Shown here: positions 40,745 to 46,959 of the stretch, one piece after another
Layout: the number at the start of each line of letters is the position of its first letter
Position numbering within the stretch: position 1 is the first letter of the stretch
Assembly (NCBI GenBank): GCA_903906425.1
Contig: CAIVKH010000008.1
Coordinates: forward strand, 1-46,959
Direction: 5' to 3'
DNA length: 46,959 nucleotides
Source: an uncultured bacterium
GTDB lineage: Bacteria > Verrucomicrobiota > Kiritimatiellia > CAIVKH01
Made by a program: the position numbers and the translations under genes
The notes under the pieces: model-generated
Told to the model about the DNA's origin: nothing
Database searches by the model: none
Seen by the model: the letters and a program-made list of their open reading frames with translations, nothing else

Positions 40745-41980
40745 GCGTTTCTCCTTCTGTTCGGGTTGAGCTTGCGGTTGAGCTGCTGCCGGCGCGACGG
40801 GTGCCGTCGCCGGCGTGCTCGCGGGATCGGATGCCACTTGCGTGACATTCGTCGCGGGCTCCGGTTTTGAGGGCGTGGTTCCGGAGCGCAAAGGCATCAC
40901 GACATGGATCCCGCCATCTTCACTGCGGCTCGTCAGCGGACTGCGTTCGTCCTCGAAGCGGAAAACGCGGAAGCCCGCGGTCAACGCATCGAGCAGATAC
41001 TTTCTGTCCACGCTGATCTCGCCCGCCGGTCCGATGCTGCGCGTGTCCGTCAGTTCCAATCGGCTCGGCTGCTTGTCATCCTCGCCCCTGCCGACGATGA
41101 ACGTACGGCTGTCGCGAAGATCGAACTTCACCGGCTGATTGTGGGCATCGTGCCCGGCGAACGTCGGCAGGATCTTCTTCAGCAACTCGGCATCGGTCTC
41201 GCTCAGATTGAACTGATGTGCGCCGTCCTCACCCGGCACAACCATGCGCCAGTTCGGGTACGTGCCCGGCTGTGTGCGGCAGCGGTAATCCCACTGCGCG
41301 GTCACCAACCGGAACCAGCCGGATTCCTTTTCCTGTTTGCTGCCGATGAGCAGTTCATCCGGCACCAGCTTGGACCAGAGCATGAACCGGCTTGCCGGAA
41401 CGACGCACGATTCACGCAACGGCAGCTTGATCGTGTTGAACGCGCCCATGCGCCGGCCATCGGTGGTCACCAGATAATCGCCAGCCTTCTCATCCACGTG
41501 CAGACACACGCCGTTGAGGATGACGCGGCTTTGATCGTCGGACGCGAATAGCGATGCCCGGCGGAAGTTCGCCAGAAACGCCGGATCAACCGGACCGACG
41601 TCCGCCGCGGGTGTCGGCCCCGGCCACTCGTCGGGATCAGCGACCTCGAACGTGCGTCCGATTTCCTGCCCGGCGACCGTGTTCAGGATGGTGAGTTCCT
41701 TCTTCCTGCCGGACTCGAACGTGACCGGCTCCGCGTCCGGTCCGCGCGTCAGCAGGTTCAGTGTGTCAAACGGCACGATCACCGTGCCGCTTTCGAACGC
41801 GCTGGATTTGCACTTGAAGGCCAGCGTCTGGTCCAGATCGGTGGCGGTCATCGTGCAGCCGGCGTCCTCGGATGCGATGCGCACACAGCCGAGTATCGGC
41901 AACGACGTGCGCTTGGACACCACGCGGGTCAGGCCCGCGACGGCGTCCTTGATGGTTTTTCTATCGAGCATGATTTTCAT
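40520..41980 (-). CDS. dnaN: DnaN-like DNA polymerase sliding clamp with a C-terminal tail
   Basis: 486 aa. Residues 1 to about 375 match the bacterial beta clamp: MKIMLDRKTIKDAVAGLTRV, KRTSLPILGCVRI, MTATDLDQTLAFK, a middle domain with GVCLHVDEKAGDYLVTTDGR and RRMGAFNTIKLPL, and the clamp C-terminus HVVMPLR. The last ~110 residues are extra: a proline/alanine/glutamine-rich linker followed by a helical, coiled-coil-like part. Normal clamps end after the MP(M/L)R motif. The clamp encircles DNA and tethers polymerases, ligases and nucleases. AGGAG lies 9 nt before the ATG. The gene overlaps its upstream neighbour by 4 nt. It is probably not the housekeeping clamp but an element-borne one. Confidence 0.87.
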   Translation of the reverse strand: MKIMLDRKTIKDAVAGLTRVVSKRTSLPILGCVRIASEDAGCTMTATDLDQTLAFKCKSSAFESGTVIVPFDTLNLLTRGPDAEPVTFESGRKKELTILNTVAGQEIGRTFEVADPDEWPGPTPAADVGPVDPAFLANFRRASLFASDDQSRVILNGVCLHVDEKAGDYLVTTDGRRMGAFNTIKLPLRESCVVPASRFMLWSKLVPDELLIGSKQEKESGWFRLVTAQWDYRCRTQPGTYPNWRMVVPGEDGAHQFNLSETDAELLKKILPTFAGHDAHNQPVKFDLRDSRTFIVGRGEDDKQPSRLELTDTRSIGPAGEISVDRKYLLDALTAGFRVFRFEDERSPLTSRSEDGGIHVVMPLRSGTTPSKPEPATNVTQVASDPASTPATAPVAPAAAQPQAQPEQKEKRMSKTDTTAAPATEPSALDRVLAAYETAKAKVREANEALAMIAAAVKDAAKEDKARRQEVESVRSGLAKLQAIKV

Positions 41981-42204
41981 GCGGCTTTCTCCTGTTGTTG
42001 GTTTTGATTTGATGCGGGCAGATGAATGATCCGCCCGCTGGTTTCGGTTTCGAGGTGGGCGCCGTACGTGTGCCGCACGGCGCGCGCTATCAGCTCCGTG
42101 ATCGGTACACGTGCTTCAGTGCTTTCACGAACAGCGTGAAGCGCCGACATGTCCGCCTGCGTCAGCGCGGACGCCGGCCACGGATAACGGAAAGGCGTAT
42201 TCAT
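41977..42204 (-). CDS. Small protein, unrecognised
   Basis: 75 aa from the ATG at 42204 (GGGAGG 8 nt upstream; a GTG at 42210 is possible). MNTPFRYPWPASALTQADMS, then ESTEARVPITELIARAVRHT, a helical segment like a small DNA-binding arm, and IIHLPASNQNQQQEKAA. It overlaps the clamp start (ATGA). No family recognised. Confidence 0.65.
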   Translation of the reverse strand: MNTPFRYPWPASALTQADMSALHAVRESTEARVPITELIARAVRHTYGAHLETETSGRIIHLPASNQNQQQEKAA

Positions 42205-42240
42205 GGACACGCCTCCCGCTGCGTTGTGCAGTGTGATGGA

Positions 42241-42666
42241 TTATTTCGTTTCTGAATTTTCGGTCTTCTCCTGGCGCGCGGTTCGCGCCGGAATCTGCGC
42301 GTGATCGACGTCCGGCAGATCAACGCGATCTTCGCGCCCATCGAGCGCACGTGGAGTGACTGGCGTTTGAAGCGGTGCATGTGAATTCTCCGGGATGGTT
42401 GTTGGGGGTGGCCGCTCCGCTCGCTGCACCGACCAGACGACGGTCAGCGGGATGATCGCCGCGGCCAGGATGACCGCAGCGAACGTCAGCGCGTTGGCCA
42501 GCAGCGTGCTGGTCAGTTGCACACGCACCAGCAGACTGAGCAGATCTATAAGTTCGCGGTCTGGCGGCTCGGTCGCCGCCAGAATCCATCGCACCAGCAG
42601 GACCAGCGCGATGACGCCCGCGATGATCATCGGAAGTCGCGCGCGCCGGTCAGCCGGCGGATACAT
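42241..42666 (-). CDS. Small two-span membrane protein
   Basis: 141 aa from the ATG at 42666 (AAAGGA upstream). Two membrane segments: LPMIIAGVIALVLLVRWILA (residues about 13-32) and ANALTFAAVILAAAIIPLTV (about 56-78), then a charged, soluble C-terminal half rich in proline and aspartate. It overlaps the 3' end of the lipoprotein gene by 17 nt. No family recognised; small membrane proteins beside spanin-like lipoproteins can be holins, but the long soluble tail is unusual for one. Confidence 0.65.
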   Translation of the reverse strand: MYPPADRRARLPMIIAGVIALVLLVRWILAATEPPDRELIDLLSLLVRVQLTSTLLANALTFAAVILAAAIIPLTVVWSVQRAERPPPTTIPENSHAPLQTPVTPRALDGREDRVDLPDVDHAQIPARTARQEKTENSETK

Positions 42667-42985
42667 CGCGATCCTTTCGACGACGTGCGTGACCGTACAG
42701 GCTGGCGGCCAGCGAACAGGCCAGTAGCACGATGATCGCCGCGGCCAGTTCTCGGTGGGTACGTAGCACGCGGTCCTCGGCCAGCACCTGCGCCGAACGC
42801 TCGCGTTCCGCCTGTAGTTCGCCGAGTGATTTGGATTGGGTTTCAAGCAGCGCACTGTTCTTGGTGGTCAGCGTGGTGACCTGCTGGCGCTGAAGTGCGT
42901 TTTCGGCTGCAAGTCGGTCGCGGTCGTCATCGCAGCCTGCGGCCAGCGCGGCCAAAAACAATACGAGGGTGATTTTCATTCGCAT
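42650..42985 (-). CDS. Lipoprotein with coiled coil and C-terminal membrane span
   Basis: 111 aa. N-terminal signal MRMKITLVLFLAALAAGC with a lipobox (LAAGC), a heptad-rich coiled coil (ENALQRQQVTTLTTKNSALL to about residue 75), and a C-terminal transmembrane segment (ELAAAIIVLLACSLAASLYG) with a positive tail. An outer-membrane lipid anchor at one end and an inner-membrane span at the other is the plan of unimolecular phage spanins, which join the two membranes during lysis. This is a topology argument only. It is the first gene of the long minus-strand array; GGAG precedes the ATG. Confidence 0.7.
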   Translation of the reverse strand: MRMKITLVLFLAALAAGCDDDRDRLAAENALQRQQVTTLTTKNSALLETQSKSLGELQAERERSAQVLAEDRVLRTHRELAAAIIVLLACSLAASLYGHARRRKDRDVSAG

Positions 42986-43103
42986 GGGAGTTCTCCGTAG
43001 GTTTGGTTGGGAACGGCCGGCGTGATGCCGGACGTATGGTTGGAGGGCCGGCGGTTGAGGCCACTGGCCAGTGAGGTGCTTGGAACAGCTATGAACTGCT
43101 CAC

Positions 43104-43138
43104 TATATTATGCCGCGAATTGGGGGCATTTTTAGCGG
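43104..43138 (-). promoter_or_regulatory. Promoter-like repeat, proximal copy
   Basis: On the minus strand TAAAAA (43134-43129), 16 nt, then GCGGCATAATATA-like sequence with CATAAT at 43112-43107. Same layout as the copy at 43181. It lies about 120 bp before the first gene of the array, so it may be the promoter. The 223-bp gap 42986-43208 holds these repeats and no gene. Confidence 0.45.
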
Positions 43139-43180
43139 GTGGGAATGGGAGGCGATAATCGGCGGCGAGTGACCGATCAG

Positions 43181-43215
43181 TATATTATGCCGCAAAAGAG
43201 AGCGGTTTTTAGCGG
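43181..43215 (-). promoter_or_regulatory. Promoter-like repeat, distal copy
   Basis: Second copy, 77 bp further upstream: TAAAAA (43211-43206), 16 nt, CATAAT (43189-43184), with GCTAAAAA and GCGGCATAATATA matching the proximal copy exactly. The 16-nt interior differs except for the GCGG before the -10-like box. Confidence 0.45.
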
Positions 43216-43547
43216 ATGCTAACAAGATGAAGGCCATCGGTCGATGGAGCTGTTCGCCGCATATTTGGATGCCCACACATCAATTGCTTCTGATGGTGCG
43301 TGGCGGCCGTGACCCAGTTGGTGTAAGGCGGGATATTTCCGCCGGACAGTGAGACATAACGTGTGGCAGCAGAAAGATCGGATGGGCAGCAGCACAATGC
43401 CGCGAACACAGCCAGAAGAATGGTCATGAACGGCATATTACTGGCAGTATGTTCCAATGATTGGAATCTACTCTGCCCGTGTTTTCCAATGATTGGAATG
43501 ATCCCCATCATGCAATACACCCCGAATCTCTTGTAATCAGATAGCAT
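43209..43547 (-). pseudogene. Decayed 5' fragment of a beta-helix protein gene
   Basis: The N-terminal half matches the start of the large gene at 43549-46572: both read MLS, then (I/F)PIIG, RFQSLEH, a signal peptide ending in C-PS-L, then RYVSLSGG or HYVSLSGG and PYTNW. The match ends after TAATHHQKQL, with unrelated residues and a stop; the beta-helix is missing. The signal peptide likely starts at one of the ATGs giving MPFMTILLAVFAALC. A duplicated gene start that was cut off or decayed. Confidence 0.75.
43452..43498. repeat. Paired palindrome unit 4
   Basis: Two perfect TTCCAATGATTGGAA copies at 43452-43466 and 43484-43498, 32 bp apart, just upstream of the signal-peptide part of the decayed fragment. 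In the fragment's frame they read as FQSLE and IPIIG. Confidence 0.92.
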
Positions 43548-43548
43548 A

Positions 43549-46500
43549 TTACGGTCCTTGGGACTTCCGTATCAGGTCATCCACCGGGCCAATGCGTCCA
43601 TCACCATCCGCATTTCCGGGAATCATTCCCCATCGGTTTGTCGAAACCTGAACGACCGCGTTTGTTCCGCCCCGAAGCAGATTCGGATCCGCGCTGAAAT
43701 CGAATTGCACGATGCGATTGGTGAATATTGGATTCGCGGACATCACGGCGAGATGATTGCGGTGCTGGAGGACGCCATAGAGGTTTCCCTTGGCTTCAAT
43801 ATTGACATTACTGCTGCCGTCTGCCCCTACTATCCGACCATCTGAGAGCAAGATGGCACTGACGGATGCAACAGGCGTCCCCGTGGGACTCTCCCGCACG
43901 GAAACCAGAACCCAATCTACCGCATTCGTCGGTACATTTGTTACCATGATGGCCGCTGCCTTGTATGGGGAGTTAGTTGACGGGTTTCCGGCACGCATAG
44001 CACCATTAGTCATACCCCATGCCCCTGCCAGCAACCCTCTAAGAGACGATTCGTAACGAAACTCATAAGCACCCATGTCAACATGACTGTTCAGTACGCG
44101 CGGAAGTCCCGCAATGTCTGTCGCATTGGTCATCCATTCCTGATTTTGGCCGGAATCAATGCATGGTGATGTCGAACGAAGTCTGAAGTCGGACGATATC
44201 AAATCTGCAAACTGTGGATTGCTTGTGATATTTCCAACTCCAGAAGTTGGCATAGGCGTAGTGCAACTATATGAAAATATGCTGCCCGAATAATTTGCAT
44301 TAGTGGGAGAAGCATTGGAATATACAATGCAATTAAATAGTACATCGCCGCTCGATCCTCCGCAATTATTCGACGAAGAGTTGCCAGCCACGGTGCAATT
44401 GTATAGCGTGCCGTTTCCTGAGCCGCCTCCATACGGCGCAGTATTTCCTGACAGTACGCAACTATATAAGACACTGTAATCTGCCCCGCCAGATCCACTA
44501 AGAGCCGAATTTTCTGTCACGGTGGAATCTATCACTGTTGCATCCTCGGTTCCTCCACCAGAGATTCCGGCGGAATTGTCTGTGATAGTGCAATTGAATA
44601 GTCTGCTATAATATACACCGCCACCATGCATCGCCGAGTTATCTTTCACAGTACAAGCATACATCGTTCCGAATGCCACGCCGCCACCGCTTCCATACGC
44701 CGAATTCGACAACACAATACAATTACTCATTACGGCGGATGGGTCACACCATGCCCCACCGCCGTCTGTTTCTTTAATGTAATATCCATTCGTCTTAACA
44801 TTGCCCCCCGTCAAAGTAAATCCCGACAAGACAGAATTTGCACCCATATACAGGGGACGTACGGCATTATCGCCAGGTTTTGGCTCACCGCGAATAGTTG
44901 TGACGGTTGGCCCATTGACACTTTGAACCCAAATCGGCTTATCCAGAACAACGCGGTTCGTCAAAAAGCCATACGCGACACGTCCTCCCTCCGAATAGAC
45001 ACCATTCGATACAACAACTTGATCCCCCGGCAATGCGACATCTATTGCTGACTGGATGTCCGTTGCAGCTGTAGTCCAAGATCTAAAAGCAGCGGAGGGA
45101 GTTGCATTCGATAAGGCCACATAATGTATTACAGAAGGCTGGATGCACACGGTCATGATAGCCTGTACACCATTAGGATTGCTTTCGTTGAATGCTCGCA
45201 AGACGACCGCATAGGTGCCAGTTGCTGCGAAGACGTGTGCAACACAAGGCTGATTGCTGACCTGCGACGTTCCGTCGGAAAAATCCCATATGCTGGCCGT
45301 TGTTCGCCCCATGATGTAAGCGGTGAATGTTAAAGGGAATCCAATTGCAACATTCGTGTATGAGACACTAATCGATACGGCAAGAGAACCGGTAACGGCG
45401 CCAGCGCATATTTCATCGCAACCGATGGACGGGTGCGATTGCCACGTTTCGCCGTCAATATCTGCGCCAGAAACGAATGCGTAAGTTCCTGATCCTATGC
45501 AAGGTGATGTGGCACTCAGATGCGACAAGCTTGCCATGAGCGGTTCGCATGTAATGTTGCCAAGTCCGCCAGGGGATGGCGTAGTGCAGCAATAGGTTAG
45601 ATTAGTACCATCATAATTCGGGTTGAATAACGCCGTGTTGTAATACACTATACAATTATTCAATATACTATACGAAGACCCGCCGCCTTCCTGGCCGGCG
45701 GAGTTATACGACAATGTGCAGTTGGCAAGTGTCCCCATTACCGCACCTCCGCCAAAATAGAAGGCGGAGTTTCCGGAAAGCGCACTATTCCTTATTGTTC
45801 CACCGTACACGCCGCCGCCCAAGCCTGCTGAGTTGCAAGAAATTATACAGTTGTTCAAAATAGCGTCAAATGCGCCCCCCCCACCGTCTCGGGCGACGTT
45901 GTGCGATAATGTGCAATTGCTCAGCTTTCCGCCAGCAACACCCCCGCCATAGGTGGCCGCAGAATTCCCAGTGATAATGCTGTTGGTGACCAAAGCGGAA
46001 ACCTCACAGTAAGCTCCGCCGCCAGAAATATCCTTCCAGAAATTGCCGGAATTGCGCGTGTTGCCGTTTGTCAGGCCAAAGCCTGATAAGATTGCGTTCG
46101 TACCAACGTAGGCGCACCTCACTGCTGAGTTATTGTCCGGCGGGCCTGTTCCCTTAATAATCGTTACAGTGGGACCGTTTACGCTGCGAACCGTCACCTG
46201 TTTGTCAATCATGATACGATTTGTAACTAAGCATCCGTTCGAGACTCGTCCACCTTCTGCATAAATACCATTCGTTACGAGGACTATATCGCCTGAGATG
46301 GCCACATCAATTGCAGATTGTATGTTCGTGGCAGCAGTTGCCCAATTGGTATAGGGCAGCGTATTCCCACCGGAGAGTGAGACGTAGTGCGTGTCAGCAA
46401 GAAGATTGGATGGGCAGAAACACAATCCTGCGAACACAGCAAGGAAGGCAGCCGTCCACCGAACGCTGCGGACGGCATGTTCCAATGATTGGAATCTGCG

Positions 46501-46572
46501 CTGCCCGCGTCCTCCAATGATTGGAAACCAAACATTGTCATGCATCCCCAATTTTTTGTGTCCTGATAGCAT
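43549..46572 (-). CDS. Large secreted right-handed beta-helix protein
   Basis: Up to 1007 aa. A signal peptide (WTAAFLAVFAGLCFCPSNLL) is followed by two parallel beta-helix blocks with POMP-like repeats such as NCTLSHNVARDGGGG and NCTITDNSAGISGGG, each opening with HYVSLSGG or HYVALSN and ATNIQSAIDVA. They are separated by a PKD-like domain (TASIWDFSDG...YAVVLRAF). After the second block comes a choice-of-anchor ending (SPCIDSG...VDMGAYEF), a beta-rich part, and a dockerin-like calcium motif GNADGDGRIGPVDDL. Likely surface exposed or secreted. The true start is uncertain: the first ATG would translate the palindromes, while a TTG at 46487 would leave only the signal peptide. Confidence 0.87.
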   Translation of the reverse strand: MLSGHKKLGMHDNVWFPIIGGRGQRRFQSLEHAVRSVRWTAAFLAVFAGLCFCPSNLLADTHYVSLSGGNTLPYTNWATAATNIQSAIDVAISGDIVLVTNGIYAEGGRVSNGCLVTNRIMIDKQVTVRSVNGPTVTIIKGTGPPDNNSAVRCAYVGTNAILSGFGLTNGNTRNSGNFWKDISGGGAYCEVSALVTNSIITGNSAATYGGGVAGGKLSNCTLSHNVARDGGGGAFDAILNNCIISCNSAGLGGGVYGGTIRNSALSGNSAFYFGGGAVMGTLANCTLSYNSAGQEGGGSSYSILNNCIVYYNTALFNPNYDGTNLTYCCTTPSPGGLGNITCEPLMASLSHLSATSPCIGSGTYAFVSGADIDGETWQSHPSIGCDEICAGAVTGSLAVSISVSYTNVAIGFPLTFTAYIMGRTTASIWDFSDGTSQVSNQPCVAHVFAATGTYAVVLRAFNESNPNGVQAIMTVCIQPSVIHYVALSNATPSAAFRSWTTAATDIQSAIDVALPGDQVVVSNGVYSEGGRVAYGFLTNRVVLDKPIWVQSVNGPTVTTIRGEPKPGDNAVRPLYMGANSVLSGFTLTGGNVKTNGYYIKETDGGGAWCDPSAVMSNCIVLSNSAYGSGGGVAFGTMYACTVKDNSAMHGGGVYYSRLFNCTITDNSAGISGGGTEDATVIDSTVTENSALSGSGGADYSVLYSCVLSGNTAPYGGGSGNGTLYNCTVAGNSSSNNCGGSSGDVLFNCIVYSNASPTNANYSGSIFSYSCTTPMPTSGVGNITSNPQFADLISSDFRLRSTSPCIDSGQNQEWMTNATDIAGLPRVLNSHVDMGAYEFRYESSLRGLLAGAWGMTNGAMRAGNPSTNSPYKAAAIMVTNVPTNAVDWVLVSVRESPTGTPVASVSAILLSDGRIVGADGSSNVNIEAKGNLYGVLQHRNHLAVMSANPIFTNRIVQFDFSADPNLLRGGTNAVVQVSTNRWGMIPGNADGDGRIGPVDDLIRKSQGP
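46480..46526. repeat. Paired palindrome unit 5
   Basis: TTCCAATGATTGGAA (46480-46494) and CTCCAATGATTGGAA (46512-46526), again 32 bp apart, at the 5' end of the beta-helix gene. The spacer resembles that of unit 4 (TCTGC...TGCCCG). Confidence 0.92.
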
Positions 46573-46635
46573 ATTACGGACTTTGGAACTGGTTTTTGCC
46601 GAAGCCGAGCCGGAAAAAGAAGTGATTGCGCTTGT

Positions 46636-46959
46636 TCATGGCGCGGTCGCTTGAATTTGGTACATCATGTTCGTGGCGGAGGTGACGTCCGTCCATGACA
46701 TATTGGTTGATCCGGTTGCTGTCCACGGACCAGCAGCAGGTGTCCAGATGCCGGGCACCAGACTGGACGTCGTAAGAACGCGGTAACTTCTTCCCGATAC
46801 AACCGGCCAGCGAAGAGTGAAGCCGTTGGTCGCCGTGAACTGGCTGGCTTTGAAGACACTTGCAGCGTTGGTCGGATTCGTGCCTGCCAAGTATTCGTTG
46901 CGATTGTTTTGGCCGTCACTGTCCGCGTCGGCCAGCGGATTCACATTACTGACGCCCGC
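46636..46959 (-). CDS. 3' end of a secreted protein, cut by the window edge
   Basis: At least 107 C-terminal residues. NPLADADSDGQNNRNEYLAG then TNPTNAASVF is a thrombospondin-type calcium-binding repeat common at the end of secreted PVC-group proteins, followed by a beta-sandwich-like tail (FTLRWPVVSGRSYRVLTTSS) ending TNMMYQIQATAP. The frame is open to the window edge with no start needed. It precedes the beta-helix gene by 63 bp on the same strand. Confidence 0.78.
   Translation of the reverse strand, partial: AGVSNVNPLADADSDGQNNRNEYLAGTNPTNAASVFKASQFTATNGFTLRWPVVSGRSYRVLTTSSLVPGIWTPAAGPWTATGSTNMSWTDVTSATNMMYQIQATAP

Noticed and set aside
26423..42985. Ordinary tailed prophage
   Set aside because: No capsid, portal, terminase, tail, or integrase gene in about 17 kb; only DNA-processing and small unknown genes are seen.

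Overview
The window reads as a chromosomal accessory region from a Gram-negative bacterium of the PVC group, most likely Kiritimatiellota/Verrucomicrobiota. This placement is an inference. It rests on secreted parallel beta-helix proteins, a secreted SUMF1-domain protein, secreted glycoside hydrolases, a C-terminal DSDG-type calcium-repeat tail, and a recurrent intergenic palindrome TTCCAATNATTGGAA that I associate with that lineage. No rRNA, tRNA or CRISPR array was recognised.

Region 1 (about 0-22 kb, all minus strand) is a defence island. It holds a complete class 1 DISARM set in the order drmD, drmMI, drmA, drmB, drmC, followed by a type IV McrB/McrC restriction pair. Two unrecognised genes lie between drmD and drmMI. 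A HigB/HigA-ImmA toxin-antitoxin pair and a DUF4143 ATPase are embedded between drmMI and drmA. Short overlaps (drmA with the ATPase, mcrB with mcrC, higB with higA) imply co-translation. Divergently upstream of drmD lies the decayed C-terminal end of a WYL-domain regulator.

Region 2 (22-29 kb) is a mosaic: a secreted SUMF1-fold protein, a small XRE regulator with two matching 18-bp dyads in its promoter region, an operon of a sigma-70-like protein plus a second XRE regulator, a truncated IS630-type transposase gene, and a gene-poor kilobase carrying four overlapping perfect hairpins at 25.75 kb. A 1.5-kb segment with a holin-like membrane protein, an HU-family protein and a small lipoprotein is bracketed by a 28-bp direct repeat.

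Region 3 (26.4-43 kb) is a long minus-strand array of small genes with strong Shine-Dalgarno sites, frequent ATGA overlaps and GC-rich hairpins between genes. It encodes a DnaN-like sliding clamp with a tail, a WGR/ATP-dependent DNA ligase fusion, a RecB/AddB-like PD-(D/E)XK nuclease with Fe-S cysteines, a DUF3150 protein, DUF1257 (Ycf35-like) plus DUF2997, and a Ycf46-like AAA+ ATPase. A membrane protein and a lipoprotein with spanin-like topology lie at its head, downstream of two promoter-like repeats. No capsid, portal, terminase or conjugation gene is visible. It looks like the DNA-processing core of a mobile element and is the best candidate here for an undescribed system. A plus-strand GH2/GH43 glycosidase pair interrupts it.

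Region 4 (43.2-47 kb) carries a large secreted beta-helix protein, a decayed partial duplicate of its 5' end, and the 3' end of another secreted gene that leaves the window.

A unit of two 15-bp palindromes spaced exactly 32 bp apart occurs five times (18.5, 35.2, 40.4, 43.5 and 46.5 kb), always between or at the start of genes.
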